NCBI GenBank assembly: GCA_946182865.1
Contig: CAMHAV010000003.1
Span: forward strand, 1 to 62,471
Reading direction: 5' to 3'
DNA length: 62,471 bases
Origin: an uncultured Clostridia bacterium
GTDB lineage: Bacteria; Bacillota; Clostridia; Oscillospirales; Acutalibacteraceae
Part shown: in pieces, positions 15,964 through 24,134 of the stretch
How the letters are laid out: the number at the start of each line of letters is the position of its first letter
How positions within the stretch are numbered: position 1 is the stretch's first letter
Notes under the pieces: generated by a model
Told to the model about the DNA's origin: nothing
What the model saw: the letters and a program-made list of their open reading frames with translations, nothing else
The model's database searches: none
Position numbers and translations under genes: made by a program

Positions 15964-16494
15964 ATGAATCCACATTCAAACAAAGAGTGGGAAGAAATGT
16001 ACCGCGCCTATTTCAGCGACGTCTATCTCTATCTGATTTCGCTCTGCCGCGACGAATCGCTGGCGGAGGATCTCACGCACGAGGTGTTTGTCAAAGCGAT
16101 ACGCTCCGTTTCCAAATTCCGCGGGGAATGCAACATTCGCGTTTGGCTGTGTCAGATCGCCAAGAACAGCTATCTTTCCTATTGCCGCAGGCACGGACGG
16201 GAAGTGCCTACCGATTTTGACATGCCTGCCGAGGAAGAGAGCCACGCGGGAACCGTGCGTTTTGAGGAGCGGCTCGAGGACAGCGAAACGGCGTTTGACC
16301 TTCACAAGGTGCTGCATATGCTGGAGGAACCGTACAAAGAGGTGTTCTGGCTGCGCACCTTCGGGGAGCTGTCCTTTCAGAAGATTGCGGCGCTTTTCGG
16401 ACACAGCGAAAGCTGGGCGCGGGTGACCTATCACCGCGCGCGGCTGAAAATTATCGAACGATGGAAAGGAAAGGATCATCATGAGTCGGATTAA
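15964..16494 (+). CDS. ECF-type RNA polymerase sigma factor
   Basis: A 176-residue sigma-70 family protein with region 2 (about 12-80, MYRAYFSDVYLYLISLCRDESLAEDLTHEVFVKAIRS) and region 4 (about 118-168, EEPYKEVFWLRTFGELSFQKIAALFGHSESWARVTYHRARLKI). No region 1 or 3, so extracytoplasmic-function type. A strong AAAGGAGGA site precedes the ATG. It overlaps the next gene, a zinc-finger anti-sigma factor, by 14 bp, the usual paired arrangement. Targets are unknown; the surface protein 1.6 kb downstream is one candidate. Confidence 0.93.
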   Translation: MNPHSNKEWEEMYRAYFSDVYLYLISLCRDESLAEDLTHEVFVKAIRSVSKFRGECNIRVWLCQIAKNSYLSYCRRHGREVPTDFDMPAEEESHAGTVRFEERLEDSETAFDLHKVLHMLEEPYKEVFWLRTFGELSFQKIAALFGHSESWARVTYHRARLKIIERWKGKDHHESD

Positions 16495-17278
16495 TTGTAA
16501 TGTCACCAAAGATTTACTTCCCCTGTATGCTGACAAGGTGCTGAGTGAGGACAGCGTGGCGCTGGTGGAGGAGCATTTGTCGGAGTGCGAAAACTGCCGC
16601 GCCGAAGCGCAGGCGCTGCAGCAGGATACCGTGCTGCCCGTCTATGACGATACCAAGCTTCTGCAAAAGGCCAGCCGCTATTTGACCCGTCACGCCATGG
16701 CAGCGTGGCTCATCGGCGGGGGGGCGCTGGTGCTGATCGTGGGGGCGTATCTTCTGATGAATTATCTCCGTATAGTGGAGATTCCTTATTCATATGACGA
16801 AGTGAAGGACAATCTGCGGGTCGTGAGCGTGAGTGACATCACCGAATACACGGGCGGCACAGAGATCATGCTGCTGTACGACGGCAAGCATAAAAATTAT
16901 GATTTGGTGGGATTTGGCGTGCCTGTGGGAGAGAGAGACGGCAGAATACAGGTGGAGCTGACGTGTTATATGACCACGACGGCTTATAATGAGGTCAATC
17001 CCCTGAGCAACTGGAATTTTTATACCATGCGTTATATTGCCGATCCTGCTTTGACGGATATTGTTTACTCTGATCCGTATATTGATTTCAGTGACACCTA
17101 TAACGACAAAATCTATAATTTCACACCAGTGAACTATGACTGCGAAATGGATATAACGAAAGAAATAGAGGTGGTACAGTTGTATTACGGTCGATGGAGT
17201 TATAATAACGGCACCTCCAAGCCTCAACTGATCGGCGACCGGCATTTGCTGTGGAACAAAAAGGGATTTGAAGCATAA
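16481..17278 (+). CDS. Zinc-finger (zf-HC2) membrane anti-sigma factor
   Basis: A 265-residue protein with an N-terminal anti-sigma zinc finger (CNVTKDLLPLYADKVLS then VEEHLSECENCRAEA, HxxxCxxC at about 29-36). One transmembrane helix follows (about 73-92, MAAWLIGGGALVLIVGAYLL), then an extracellular domain of about 170 residues with no recognised fold. It should hold the preceding sigma factor at the membrane until an external signal is sensed. The 14-bp overlap with the sigma gene suggests coupled translation. Confidence 0.88.
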   Translation: MSRINCNVTKDLLPLYADKVLSEDSVALVEEHLSECENCRAEAQALQQDTVLPVYDDTKLLQKASRYLTRHAMAAWLIGGGALVLIVGAYLLMNYLRIVEIPYSYDEVKDNLRVVSVSDITEYTGGTEIMLLYDGKHKNYDLVGFGVPVGERDGRIQVELTCYMTTTAYNEVNPLSNWNFYTMRYIADPALTDIVYSDPYIDFSDTYNDKIYNFTPVNYDCEMDITKEIEVVQLYYGRWSYNNGTSKPQLIGDRHLLWNKKGFEA

Positions 17279-17289
17279 ATCAAAAAAAG

Positions 17290-17336
17290 CGCGGGGATGT
17301 GCAGGCGTACCGATGACACATCCCCGCGTATATTTT
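17290..17336 (+). terminator. Terminator after the sigma/anti-sigma operon
   Basis: CGCGGGGATGTG (17290-17301) and CACATCCCCGCG (17317-17328) form a 12-bp stem followed by TATATTTTTTG. Confidence 0.88.
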
Positions 17337-17358
17337 TTGACAGCCGTTTGAAAAAGAC

Positions 17359-17387
17359 TTGCATGATTTCCGGAAGTGTGATACTAT
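17359..17387 (+). promoter_or_regulatory. Promoter of micro-toxin module 1
   Basis: TTGCAT (17359-17364), 17-bp spacer and TACTAT (17382-17387) with an extended TGA just upstream. It would start a transcript near 17394 with a leader of about 130 nt before the toxin ORF. Confidence 0.65.
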
Positions 17388-17420
17388 AAAGCTTGCAAAC
17401 AGAGTGTTTTCCCATTTCAG

Positions 17421-17456
17421 ATGAAAATAAACAGGCGGCGCTCCGATTTTACATAA
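17421..17456 (+). other. Short upstream ORF in micro-toxin leader 1
   Basis: ATG at 17421 opens an 11-codon frame MKINRRRSDFT ending at TAA 17456, lying over the anti-SD strand CTCCGATT. The tandem modules at 39 kb have a longer frame starting MKRRRSDF at the equivalent place. No ribosome-binding site is obvious here, so translation is uncertain. Confidence 0.3.
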
Positions 17457-17527
17457 AAATCGGAGGCGAAATTTCAAAAATATTTCTTTCCTCCGTTATC
17501 TGTCAAAGAGATCGGAGGTGATGTCGG

Positions 17528-17623
17528 ATGTATGTTACATTCAGCGACTTGTTCTTGTTTGTAACAATGATGGTCGGCGTAATCAGCCTGACCGTTACCC
17601 TGACAAACAGAAAAAAGAAATAA
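17528..17623 (+). CDS. Holin-like type I toxin (31 aa)
   Basis: A 31-residue peptide starting MYVTFSDLFLFVTMMVGV and ending TNRKKK: one hydrophobic helix (about 8-25) and a basic tail. This is the layout of the 'putative holin-like toxin' peptides related to Bacillus TxpA/BsrG-type type I toxins, which damage the membrane when unrepressed. GGAGGTG (17514-17520) is 7 bp upstream of the ATG. The leader carries a second AATCGGAGG and an anti-SD CTCCGATT. An antisense promoter faces it at 17709-17737. Too short for normal gene-length cut-offs. Confidence 0.85.
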   Translation: MYVTFSDLFLFVTMMVGVISLTVTLTNRKKK

Positions 17624-17660
17624 CCGCCTAGCCCCAACTAATCGGTTATTTCTTTCAATC
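17622..17660. terminator. Shared terminator of toxin mRNA 1 and its antisense RNA
   Basis: AACCGCC (17622-17628) and CGGTT (about 17642) bracket the loop; TATTTCTTTC follows on the plus strand and TATTTCTTTTTT on the minus strand. It would end both convergent transcripts. Confidence 0.65.
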
Positions 17661-17704
17661 GGTTGTTTCGGAGCGTCGTCTGTGAGAAGACACCCTGTTT
17701 GTGT
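17624..17704 (-). ncRNA. Predicted antisense antitoxin RNA 1
   Basis: On the minus strand TTGACA (17732-17737), 17-bp spacer and TATAAT (17709-17714) form a perfect-consensus promoter. Transcription would start near 17702 and run into the 3' end of the toxin mRNA, ending at the shared hairpin or inside the toxin ORF. This matches the 3'-overlapping layout of TxpA/RatA and BsrG/SR4 in Bacillus. The RNA itself is inferred from promoter and terminator only. Confidence 0.7.
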
Positions 17705-17775
17705 TTTTATTATACACCCAAACGCGGATTTTGTCAATTGTTGTATGCGTGAAAATTTGATATTCTTCGAAAAAA

Positions 17776-17848
17776 AGACTTGTTTGTAACAATGATGGTC
17801 GGCGTGATCAGCCTGACCGTTACCCTGACAAACAGAAAAAAGAAATAA
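17776..17848 (+). pseudogene. Truncated second holin-like toxin copy
   Basis: GACTTG-TTTGTAACAATGATGG through the stop TAA at 17846-17848 repeats the last two thirds of the toxin at 17528. The promoter, leader, SD, start codon and first codons are missing. Its downstream antisense promoter is intact (17934-17962). This is a tandem duplication that lost its toxin end. Confidence 0.8.
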
Positions 17849-17849
17849 C

Positions 17850-17928
17850 CGCCTAAGCCTGCAAACTTTGCGGTTATTTCCAACCTAAGTTTTCGGAGCG
17901 TCGTCTGTGAGAAGACACCCTGTTTGTG
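17850..17928 (-). ncRNA. Predicted orphan antisense RNA (copy 2)
   Basis: Minus-strand TTGACA (17957-17962), 17-bp spacer, TATAAT (17934-17939): identical boxes to copy 1. Its transcript would start near 17927 and be very similar in its first 45 nt to antisense RNA 1, but diverges in the loop before the shared GCGGTTATTTC terminator. With no intact toxin next to it, it may act in trans or be a relic. Confidence 0.6.
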
Positions 17929-18079
17929 TTTTTATTATACACCCAAATGCGGGTTTTGTCAATTGTTGTATGCGTGAAAAACGACGTTTATTTAAAATTG
18001 ACAATTGCTCCGTCACATAATATAATAAAAACAGAAAACGAACAACATGTGCAAAAAACATTTATACGGAGGGATTTCC

Positions 18080-19639
18080 ATGAAACACACACGTCTCAAA
18101 GTCATCTTTACGCTGTTTTTCCTGCTGCTGTTTCTGTGGGGCGCTTCTGCGACGGCCGGGGCCGCATCGGCGGATAACGCACCCGTGTGCGATTCTTTTT
18201 CCGTCACCAAGACAAGCCGATCGGGAACCGGCGCGAGCAACCGCAAAGTGACGGCCATCCGTGTCAACCGGGAGCCGGACTGGCGGCTGTATACCAGAGG
18301 CGACCGACTGGAAACGACAGGCATGTCGGTCAAGGTGTTTTATGATAACGATACAACGGAACTCATTACAAGCGGTTTCAAATGCAGCCCCACGGTGCTG
18401 GATACGGCGGGGGTGCAATGGATTACCGTTACCTATGGCGGAACGGCGACGGCGTTTCATGTGAATGTCAGGCCAAAGGTGACGTCCATCCGTGTCAAAA
18501 ACATGCCGTATGGCCGCACCTATATCGTGGGTGAAAATTTCCGCTCAGCGGGATTGACCATCACCGCCCATTGTGAAGACGGCACCTCCTATGAAGTGAT
18601 CGACGGATTCAAGTGCAGTCCGTATTATCTCAATACGCCCGGTACCCAGTGGATCACCGTGACCTACGGCGGCACGGCGACGGCTCTCCCCGTGAAAGTC
18701 AAACCGAAAGCAGCCTCCCTTTCTGTCAGCCAAATGCCCAATCAAAAGACCTATCTGGTGGGACAATCGCTCAACACGTCCGGCATGAAGCTCAAGGTGG
18801 TTTATCAGGACGGTACCTCGGAGATCATTACCGATGGGTTCCACTGCCATCCAAGCGTTTTCCGGATGACGGGAAAGCAGACGGTCAACGTGTCTTACGC
18901 GGGACAGAAAACCTCTTTTCAGGTTTACACCGACCGGGATGTAACGGGGCTGTCTGTGTGGAAGCAACCCGACCGTACGATTTATACTGTGGGAGAATCG
19001 CTCCAGACCGACGGATTGATCTTGAAAGTGACGTCCGGCTATTCAACAGATACCTATTATCCGGCACAGTTTGACCGTTTCACGTTCAGTCCCACCCAAT
19101 TCACCAAAACGGGAGAGCAGACCGTCACCGTGCGTTATTTTAATCGCACCGCTTCCTTCAAAGTGAGAGTCAATCCCAAGGTGCGTTCCGTGGTCATTGC
19201 CAAGCTGCCGACCAAACGCACCTACGCAGTGAGCGAACCGCTCAACACGTCCGGCATGAAGCTGAAAGTCACGCTGTCGGACGGCACAGTGAAGGAAATC
19301 ACCGACGGCTTTGTGTGTACGCCGTCCAAGATGACGGCTTCGGGACAACAGAAGATCGTTGTGAGCTATGGCGGCCGCGGCACGGGCTTTTATGTGAATG
19401 TCAGCAAGCAGATTGCCTCGGTCGTCATCCGAAAAAAGCCGAGCAAACTGACCTATCGGCCGAATGAAAAGATCGACACGACGGGCATGAAGCTGAAAGT
19501 CACTTACACGGACGGCAGCTCGGAGGAAGTGACGGGGGGATTTACCTGCTGCCCTGCCTATGCGGAAAGATTTGACCAATCCAAAATTGTCGTGACCTAT
19601 GGAGACAAAAGCACAGGCTTTTATATCAACGCCGATTGA
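18080..19639 (+). CDS. Secreted protein of six bacterial Ig-like repeats
   Basis: A 519-residue protein with a signal peptide (VIFTLFFLLLFLWGASATAGA, about 7-27) and six repeats of about 77 residues. Each has the pattern ...P...YxxGexLxTxGMxLKVxYxDGTxxEITxGFxCxP...G.Q.I.VxYGGxxTxFxVxV, the bacterial Ig-like group 3 (Big_3) type. No cell-wall anchor motif or enzyme domain is seen. The ATG at 18080 follows GGAGGG; an in-frame ATG at 18047 lacks a site. The same repeat type makes up the C-terminal half of the minus-strand protein at 49.8-52.2 kb. Confidence 0.87.
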   Translation: MKHTRLKVIFTLFFLLLFLWGASATAGAASADNAPVCDSFSVTKTSRSGTGASNRKVTAIRVNREPDWRLYTRGDRLETTGMSVKVFYDNDTTELITSGFKCSPTVLDTAGVQWITVTYGGTATAFHVNVRPKVTSIRVKNMPYGRTYIVGENFRSAGLTITAHCEDGTSYEVIDGFKCSPYYLNTPGTQWITVTYGGTATALPVKVKPKAASLSVSQMPNQKTYLVGQSLNTSGMKLKVVYQDGTSEIITDGFHCHPSVFRMTGKQTVNVSYAGQKTSFQVYTDRDVTGLSVWKQPDRTIYTVGESLQTDGLILKVTSGYSTDTYYPAQFDRFTFSPTQFTKTGEQTVTVRYFNRTASFKVRVNPKVRSVVIAKLPTKRTYAVSEPLNTSGMKLKVTLSDGTVKEITDGFVCTPSKMTASGQQKIVVSYGGRGTGFYVNVSKQIASVVIRKKPSKLTYRPNEKIDTTGMKLKVTYTDGSSEEVTGGFTCCPAYAERFDQSKIVVTYGDKSTGFYINAD

Positions 19640-19794
19640 GATGATATGGTATAAATTATCCAAATTCCACCTTTATAATTTGTTACCTGTTTTTGACATA
19701 AAAACCGTTAATTTATTGTAAAAATGATAGAAAAATGAAAGGAACCGTGCTATAATAATTTCTATCATTTTCAGAAGGGCAGGAACCAACTCCA

Positions 19795-21756
19795 ATGGCA
19801 AATATTTTTGATACTGAAGAATTTAACGATCAATATTATTACGGCGGTCAGCTGGGCGCGATTTATACGCCCGAAAAGACCGAATTCCGCGTCTGGGCGC
19901 CCACCGCGTCCAAGGTAGAGCTGCAAGTGTTCCGTGAAGGTCTGGGCGACAACCGTCTCGATAAGGTGGACATGCAGCAGGCGGAAAAAGGCACCTGGGT
20001 ACATATCATGGAAGGTGACCAGAGCGGTATTTATTACACCTACCTGGTCACGGTGAATGACAAGACCAACGAGGTGGTGGATCCTTACGCCAAGGCGGTC
20101 GGCGCCAACGGTCTGCGCGGCATGGTGCTTGACCTGAAGACCACCGACCCGGAGGGCTTCCGCGAGACGCAGCGTCCGGAATTCGGTGAATGCAGACCCA
20201 CCGACGCGGTGGTCTATGAAACCCATGTGCGCGATTTCTCCAACCACCCCAGCACCCGGAGCAACTTCCCCGGCAAATTCCTCGCCTTCACCGAGGCAGG
20301 ACTCAGCCTCAAAGACGGCACCAAGGTGGGACTCGACCACCTCAAGGAACTCGGCGTGACCCATGTGCAGCTGCTCCCCTCCTATGATTATTACACCGTG
20401 GACGAAACCAAGCTCGACAAGCCGCAGTTCAACTGGGGCTACGACCCGCTTAACTATAACGCCCCCGAAGGCTCTTACTCCACCGACGCTTACGACGGCG
20501 CGGTGCGCATCAACGAATACAAGCAGATGGTCAAGGCGCTGCATGAAAACGGCATCCGCGTCATTATGGATGTGGTGTATAACCATACTATGTTTGCCGA
20601 GGAATCCTATCTCAATATGACGGTGCCGCATTACTATCACCGCACCCGCGAGGACGGCACGTTTTACAACGGCTCTGCCTGCTCCAACGAAACCGCCTCC
20701 GACCGTCCGATGTGCCGCAAATATATCGTGGACTCGGTGGTTTACTGGGCGAGCGAATATATGCTCGACGGTTTCCGTTTTGACCTCATGGGCATTCACG
20801 ACATCGACACCATGAACGAGATCCGCCGCGAGCTGGACAAGATCGACCCCACCATCATCGTCTACGGCGAGGGCTGGACAGGCGGCGAATGCGGTATTCC
20901 CGACGAACTGCGCGCTCTCAAGTGCAACGCCAAGCAGTATCCCGGCGTGGGCGCGTTCAGCGTCGATATCCGCGACGGCATCAAGGGACATGTTTTCAAT
21001 CTGGAAGAAAAAGGCTTTGTCAGCGGCGCGCCCGATTTTGAGGAAACCGTCAAATTCGGTCTGGTGGGCTGCATCGACGACCCCGACATCGACATGACCA
21101 AAGTCAATTATTCCAAGCAGGGATGGGCGGGTCATCCTTCGCAGGCGGTCAATTATGTGGAAGCGCATGACAATCTCACCATCTGGGATAAGCTGGCCAC
21201 CTCCAATCCCGAGGACGACGAAGAAACCCGCATCAAGATGGATAAACTGGCAGCGGGTATGGTCTTTACCGCACAGGGCATTCCCTTCATCCAGTTCGGT
21301 CAGGATTTCCTGCGCACCAAGTACAACGAGGAGATCGGCGGTTTCGACGAGAACAGCTTCCGTTCGCCCGATAAGGTCAACAATATCGACTGGAACCGCA
21401 AGGCGGAATACATCGACGTGTTTCATTACTATCAGGGACTCATCGCTTTCCGCAAGGCGCATAAGGCGCTGCGCATAGACGACGCGAAAAAGGTCACCGA
21501 AAATATGAAGTTCCTCGACTGTCCGGCCAAGAATATGATTGCCTACACCGTCAAGCCTTTCAAAGGCGGCGAAAAGAACGACGTTCTTGTCATCTATAAC
21601 GCCAACCCCACGGTCAAGCTCTTCACGCTCCCCGAAGGCGAGTGGGAGATCTATGTCAACGGCAATCAGGCGGGCATACTTCCCATTGAAACCGTAAGCG
21701 GCAGCATTGTCATCGACGGCATTTCCATGATCGCGGCAGTCAAGAAGCAGGCGTAA
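19795..21756 (+). CDS. pulA: Type I pullulanase (GH13, intracellular)
   Basis: A 653-residue alpha-1,6 debranching enzyme acting on pullulan, glycogen or limit dextrins. An N-terminal CBM48 covers about 15-110 (TEFRVWAPTASKVELQVF). The pullulanase signature FNWGYDP is at about 212-218, the catalytic nucleophile Asp in GFRFDLMG (about 330) and the acid/base Glu in YGEGWTGG (about 358). No signal peptide, so cytoplasmic. Likely works with the GH13 enzyme and phosphorylase at 52.5-56.9 kb on stored or imported glucan. An extended -10 (TGCTATAAT) lies 45 bp upstream. Confidence 0.93.
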   Translation: MANIFDTEEFNDQYYYGGQLGAIYTPEKTEFRVWAPTASKVELQVFREGLGDNRLDKVDMQQAEKGTWVHIMEGDQSGIYYTYLVTVNDKTNEVVDPYAKAVGANGLRGMVLDLKTTDPEGFRETQRPEFGECRPTDAVVYETHVRDFSNHPSTRSNFPGKFLAFTEAGLSLKDGTKVGLDHLKELGVTHVQLLPSYDYYTVDETKLDKPQFNWGYDPLNYNAPEGSYSTDAYDGAVRINEYKQMVKALHENGIRVIMDVVYNHTMFAEESYLNMTVPHYYHRTREDGTFYNGSACSNETASDRPMCRKYIVDSVVYWASEYMLDGFRFDLMGIHDIDTMNEIRRELDKIDPTIIVYGEGWTGGECGIPDELRALKCNAKQYPGVGAFSVDIRDGIKGHVFNLEEKGFVSGAPDFEETVKFGLVGCIDDPDIDMTKVNYSKQGWAGHPSQAVNYVEAHDNLTIWDKLATSNPEDDEETRIKMDKLAAGMVFTAQGIPFIQFGQDFLRTKYNEEIGGFDENSFRSPDKVNNIDWNRKAEYIDVFHYYQGLIAFRKAHKALRIDDAKKVTENMKFLDCPAKNMIAYTVKPFKGGEKNDVLVIYNANPTVKLFTLPEGEWEIYVNGNQAGILPIETVSGSIVIDGISMIAAVKKQA

Positions 21757-21797
21757 CGGTCGTTTGATGCTTTATTAATACAGATAGCATTTCGTTT

Positions 21798-21845
21798 CAG
21801 GCAAAGCGTTCCGAAGGGGGTTCGGGGCGCTTTGTCTGCATTTTT
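21798..21845 (+). terminator. Terminator after pulA
   Basis: CAGGCAAAGCG (21798-21808) and CGCTTTGTCTG (21828-21838) form a stem followed by CATTTTTGTGG. Confidence 0.7.
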
Positions 21846-21921
21846 GTGGATTTGTGGAGAAGAAAAAAATAAAATATGTGAAAAATAAGCAAAAAAGCGC
21901 AAAGGACAAAGTCATTTTTAC

Positions 21922-21950
21922 TTGACTGTGGTTTACAGACATGGTAAAAT
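21922..21950 (+). promoter_or_regulatory. Promoter of the Rpn nuclease gene
   Basis: TTGACT (21922-21927), 17-bp spacer, TAAAAT (21945-21950). The -10 overlaps an upstream in-frame ATG at 21941, which argues that translation starts at 21977 instead. Confidence 0.65.
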
Positions 21951-21976
21951 TAAATAGGGGAAAGGATGTGATTCCA

Positions 21977-22888
21977 ATGGCGGTCAATCGCGAATATAAG
22001 GACAGATTATTCACATTCATCTTTGGCAATCCCGACAACAAGCAATGGACGTTAAATCTCTACAATGCGATCAATGACTCTCATTATACCAATCCGGAGG
22101 ATATCAGGCTCAACACGATTGAAGACGCGGTATATATGAGCATGAAGAATGACGTGTCGTTTTTGATTGCGGATACGTTGAATCTGTATGAACAGCAGTC
22201 CTCTTTCAATCCCAATATGCCCATCCGATTTTTCATTTACGCGGGGATGGTGTATGCGAAATATGTGGAGGAAAACCGGAATTATCACAGATACAGCACC
22301 AAGCAGCAGAAGATTCCCACGCCGAAATGCATATGTTTCTACAACGGGAAGGATGCGAAGAATGACAAAATCGTGCTGAGCTTGTCGGATGCGTTCGATA
22401 CCGAGGCGGTTTCGGACATCGAAGTAAAGGTCACGATGCTTAATATCAATTTCGGACACAACCGTGAGCTGATGGAAAAATGTCGACCGTTAGAGGATTA
22501 CGCGAAGTTTGTGGACTGTGTCCGTGTCAATCAGAAGACGGCGGCCTCCCTGGAGGAAGCGATTGATGAGGCGCTGAACGAACTGGAAGACGAATCGCCG
22601 GTCAAGGCGTTTCTCATAGCCAACAAGGCAGAGGTGAAGAATATGTGTATCACAGAATACGATGAGGAGAGAACCCTCGCTGAATTGAGGGAAGAATGCC
22701 TGGAAGAAGGCATGAAAAAAGGCATTAAAAAAGGCATACAGCAAGGCATGACGAAAGGTAAAAAAGAGGGAAAATTCGATATGCTGGCGGAACTGGTGTC
22801 GGACGGTCTGCTGACATTGGCGCAAGCTGCCGAAAAAGCCCAGATGTCGATTCCCGAATTTCAGCGCCGGATGAGTTTACCGTCATAA
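21977..22888 (+). CDS. Rpn family recombination-promoting nuclease / putative transposase
   Basis: A 303-residue protein of the PD-(D/E)XK Rpn family (often annotated PD-(D/E)XK nuclease family transposase), starting NREYKDRLFTFIFGNPDNKQW. The catalytic block is visible: NDVSFLIADTLNLYEQQSSFNPNMPIRF has the active-site Asp and the ExQ motif. The C-terminus has the typical charged tandem KKGIKKGIQQGMTKGKK (about 241-257) and a MLAELVSDGLLTLAQAAEKAQMS tail. Rpn proteins cut DNA and some act in phage defence or promote recombination. Solitary here, with its own promoter. Confidence 0.88.
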   Translation: MAVNREYKDRLFTFIFGNPDNKQWTLNLYNAINDSHYTNPEDIRLNTIEDAVYMSMKNDVSFLIADTLNLYEQQSSFNPNMPIRFFIYAGMVYAKYVEENRNYHRYSTKQQKIPTPKCICFYNGKDAKNDKIVLSLSDAFDTEAVSDIEVKVTMLNINFGHNRELMEKCRPLEDYAKFVDCVRVNQKTAASLEEAIDEALNELEDESPVKAFLIANKAEVKNMCITEYDEERTLAELREECLEEGMKKGIKKGIQQGMTKGKKEGKFDMLAELVSDGLLTLAQAAEKAQMSIPEFQRRMSLPS

Positions 22889-22953
22889 TATTTTTAACAA
22901 ATGACAAAATCCCGGAAAAATCCGGAAAAAAATCAAATATATGCCAAAACCGC

Positions 22954-22983
22954 TTGACAAAATGCCTGCTGTCATGTCATAAT
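22954..22983 (+). promoter_or_regulatory. Promoter of the TPP riboswitch-thiT transcript
   Basis: TTGACA (22954-22959), 18-bp spacer, CATAAT (22978-22983), located immediately upstream of the riboswitch. Confidence 0.7.
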
Positions 22984-23002
22984 AATAGGCGGACAGAGGA
23001 AT

Positions 23003-23104
23003 ATGACCCGCAGGGGTGCTGAATGTATGTTGGCTGAGATGACGTGTGAAACTCGTCAAACCCTTTCACCTGATACGGATAATGCCGTCGTAGGAAGTTG
23101 GATG
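23003..23104 (+). ncRNA. TPP (thiamine pyrophosphate) riboswitch
   Basis: All conserved THI-box elements are in order: GGGGTGC (23013-23019), GCTGAGA (23033-23039), ACCCTTT (23060-23066), ACCTGAT (23068-23074), GGATAATGCC (23077-23086) and CGTAGGAA (23089-23096). It lies upstream of thiT and is followed by a terminator hairpin, so thiamine pyrophosphate would switch off transporter expression by premature termination. Confidence 0.97.
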
Positions 23105-23138
23105 AATGCATAGGCGCGGCGGTTTGCCTGGCGCTGTG

Positions 23139-23183
23139 AACACTTCTGCGGCTTGACACACGGCCGGCGGGAGTGTTTTTTTG
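23139..23183 (+). terminator. Riboswitch-controlled terminator upstream of thiT
   Basis: AACACT (23139-23144) pairs with AGTGTT (23172-23177) around partly paired GC-rich arms, followed by a T-run. It is the expected expression platform of the TPP riboswitch. Confidence 0.75.
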
Positions 23184-23215
23184 TTGAAATCTATTTTTTT
23201 AGGAGTTGTTTCTTC

Positions 23216-23848
23216 ATGAAAAAAGAATCCAGAACCTTCCGGCTCGTTCTCAGCGCGCTGATGGTCGCCATCAGCATCGTACTGAGCATTTTCAGCTTTG
23301 AGCTTCCCTTCGGCGGCTCCATCACCATTTTCAGCATGGTGCCGCTGGTGCTGATCGCCCAGATGTACGGTGTGGGCTGGGGAATGCTGACCTGCGCCGT
23401 GTACGGTCTGGTGCAGATGGTGCTCGGACTCAAAAACTTCGGCTATGTCAGCGGTATTCCCGCCTATGTGGTGGTGTTCCTGTTTGACTATGTGCTGGCC
23501 TTTGCGGTGATCGGTCTTGCGGGACTCACCCGCAAGATCCGCAACAGACCTGTCGCGGCGGGTCTCGGCGCGCTGATCGGCTGCTTAGCGCGGTTTGTCT
23601 GTCATTTTGTCTCCGGCGCCACCGTCTGGGGCGAATACGCCGCCGACTGGACTGCTCCCGCTTTTGTCTCTTCGGGACTGCTCCAGCCCGACGTGCTGCC
23701 CTATACGTATTCCTTCTTTTACAACTGCGTCTATATGCTCCCCGAAACACTCCTCACCGTGGTGGGCAGCGCTATTCTCTGCACCGCCGTATTTGAGGCG
23801 CTCAAGATTGACGTCTGGTGCGACGACGATAATAAAAAGACCGTGTAA
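23216..23848 (+). CDS. thiT: Energy-coupled thiamine transporter ThiT
   Basis: A 210-residue S-component of an ECF transporter for thiamine uptake, with six predicted helices. Family-typical stretches are RLVLSALMVAISIVLS near the start, GMLTCAVYGLVQMVLGLKNFGY, and the thiamine-pocket region CLARFVCHFVSGATVWGEYA (about 127-146). The ATG at 23216 follows AGGAG; longer upstream frames run through the terminator and are rejected. Control by the TPP riboswitch fits the function. The ECF A/A'/T subunits are not in this window. Confidence 0.94.
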   Translation: MKKESRTFRLVLSALMVAISIVLSIFSFELPFGGSITIFSMVPLVLIAQMYGVGWGMLTCAVYGLVQMVLGLKNFGYVSGIPAYVVVFLFDYVLAFAVIGLAGLTRKIRNRPVAAGLGALIGCLARFVCHFVSGATVWGEYAADWTAPAFVSSGLLQPDVLPYTYSFFYNCVYMLPETLLTVVGSAILCTAVFEALKIDVWCDDDNKKTV

Positions 23849-23877
23849 GCGGCAAGACAGGTAAATCAAAATGCAAT

Positions 23878-23922
23878 CGCGCCGTTCTTTCGTATCATGC
23901 GGGAGGACGGCGCGGTTTGTTG
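23878..23922 (+). terminator. Terminator after thiT
   Basis: CGCGCCGT (23878-23885) and ACGGCGCG (23907-23914) form a stable stem followed by GTTTGTTG, a short, imperfect U-tract. Confidence 0.6.
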
Positions 23923-24033
23923 AAAAAGCGGCGAAAAATTTTGAAAAAAATCCGAAAAAACACCGCTAAATTAATAAAAAATCAAACAATTCACAAGCAA
24001 ATGGTTTATAATAGATAGCGTATAAGTTTTTTT

Positions 24034-24083
24034 ATACTAATTTTCGGTTGAAAGAATGTCTGATTTTAGCCGAAAATTAGTAT
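24034..24083 (+). promoter_or_regulatory. 14-bp perfect inverted repeat upstream of the two-component operon
   Basis: ATACTAATTTTCGG (24034-24047) and CCGAAAATTAGTAT (24070-24083) pair perfectly, extended two further pairs by T-G and T-A. It is not followed by a U-run on either strand. It lies 20 bp after a TATAAT (24007-24012) and 50 bp before the response-regulator gene, so it is in the leader or is an operator. Its role is not known. Confidence 0.6.
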
Positions 24084-24134
24084 TGTATCCCAACATACAT
24101 CAAAAAATATTTTTGGAAGGGCAGGAAGATTTCA

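Noticed and set aside
21941..21976. Earlier start codon for the Rpn nuclease
   Set aside because: The ATG at 21941 lies within the -10 region of a good promoter; 21977 has a ribosome-binding site and fits the family start.
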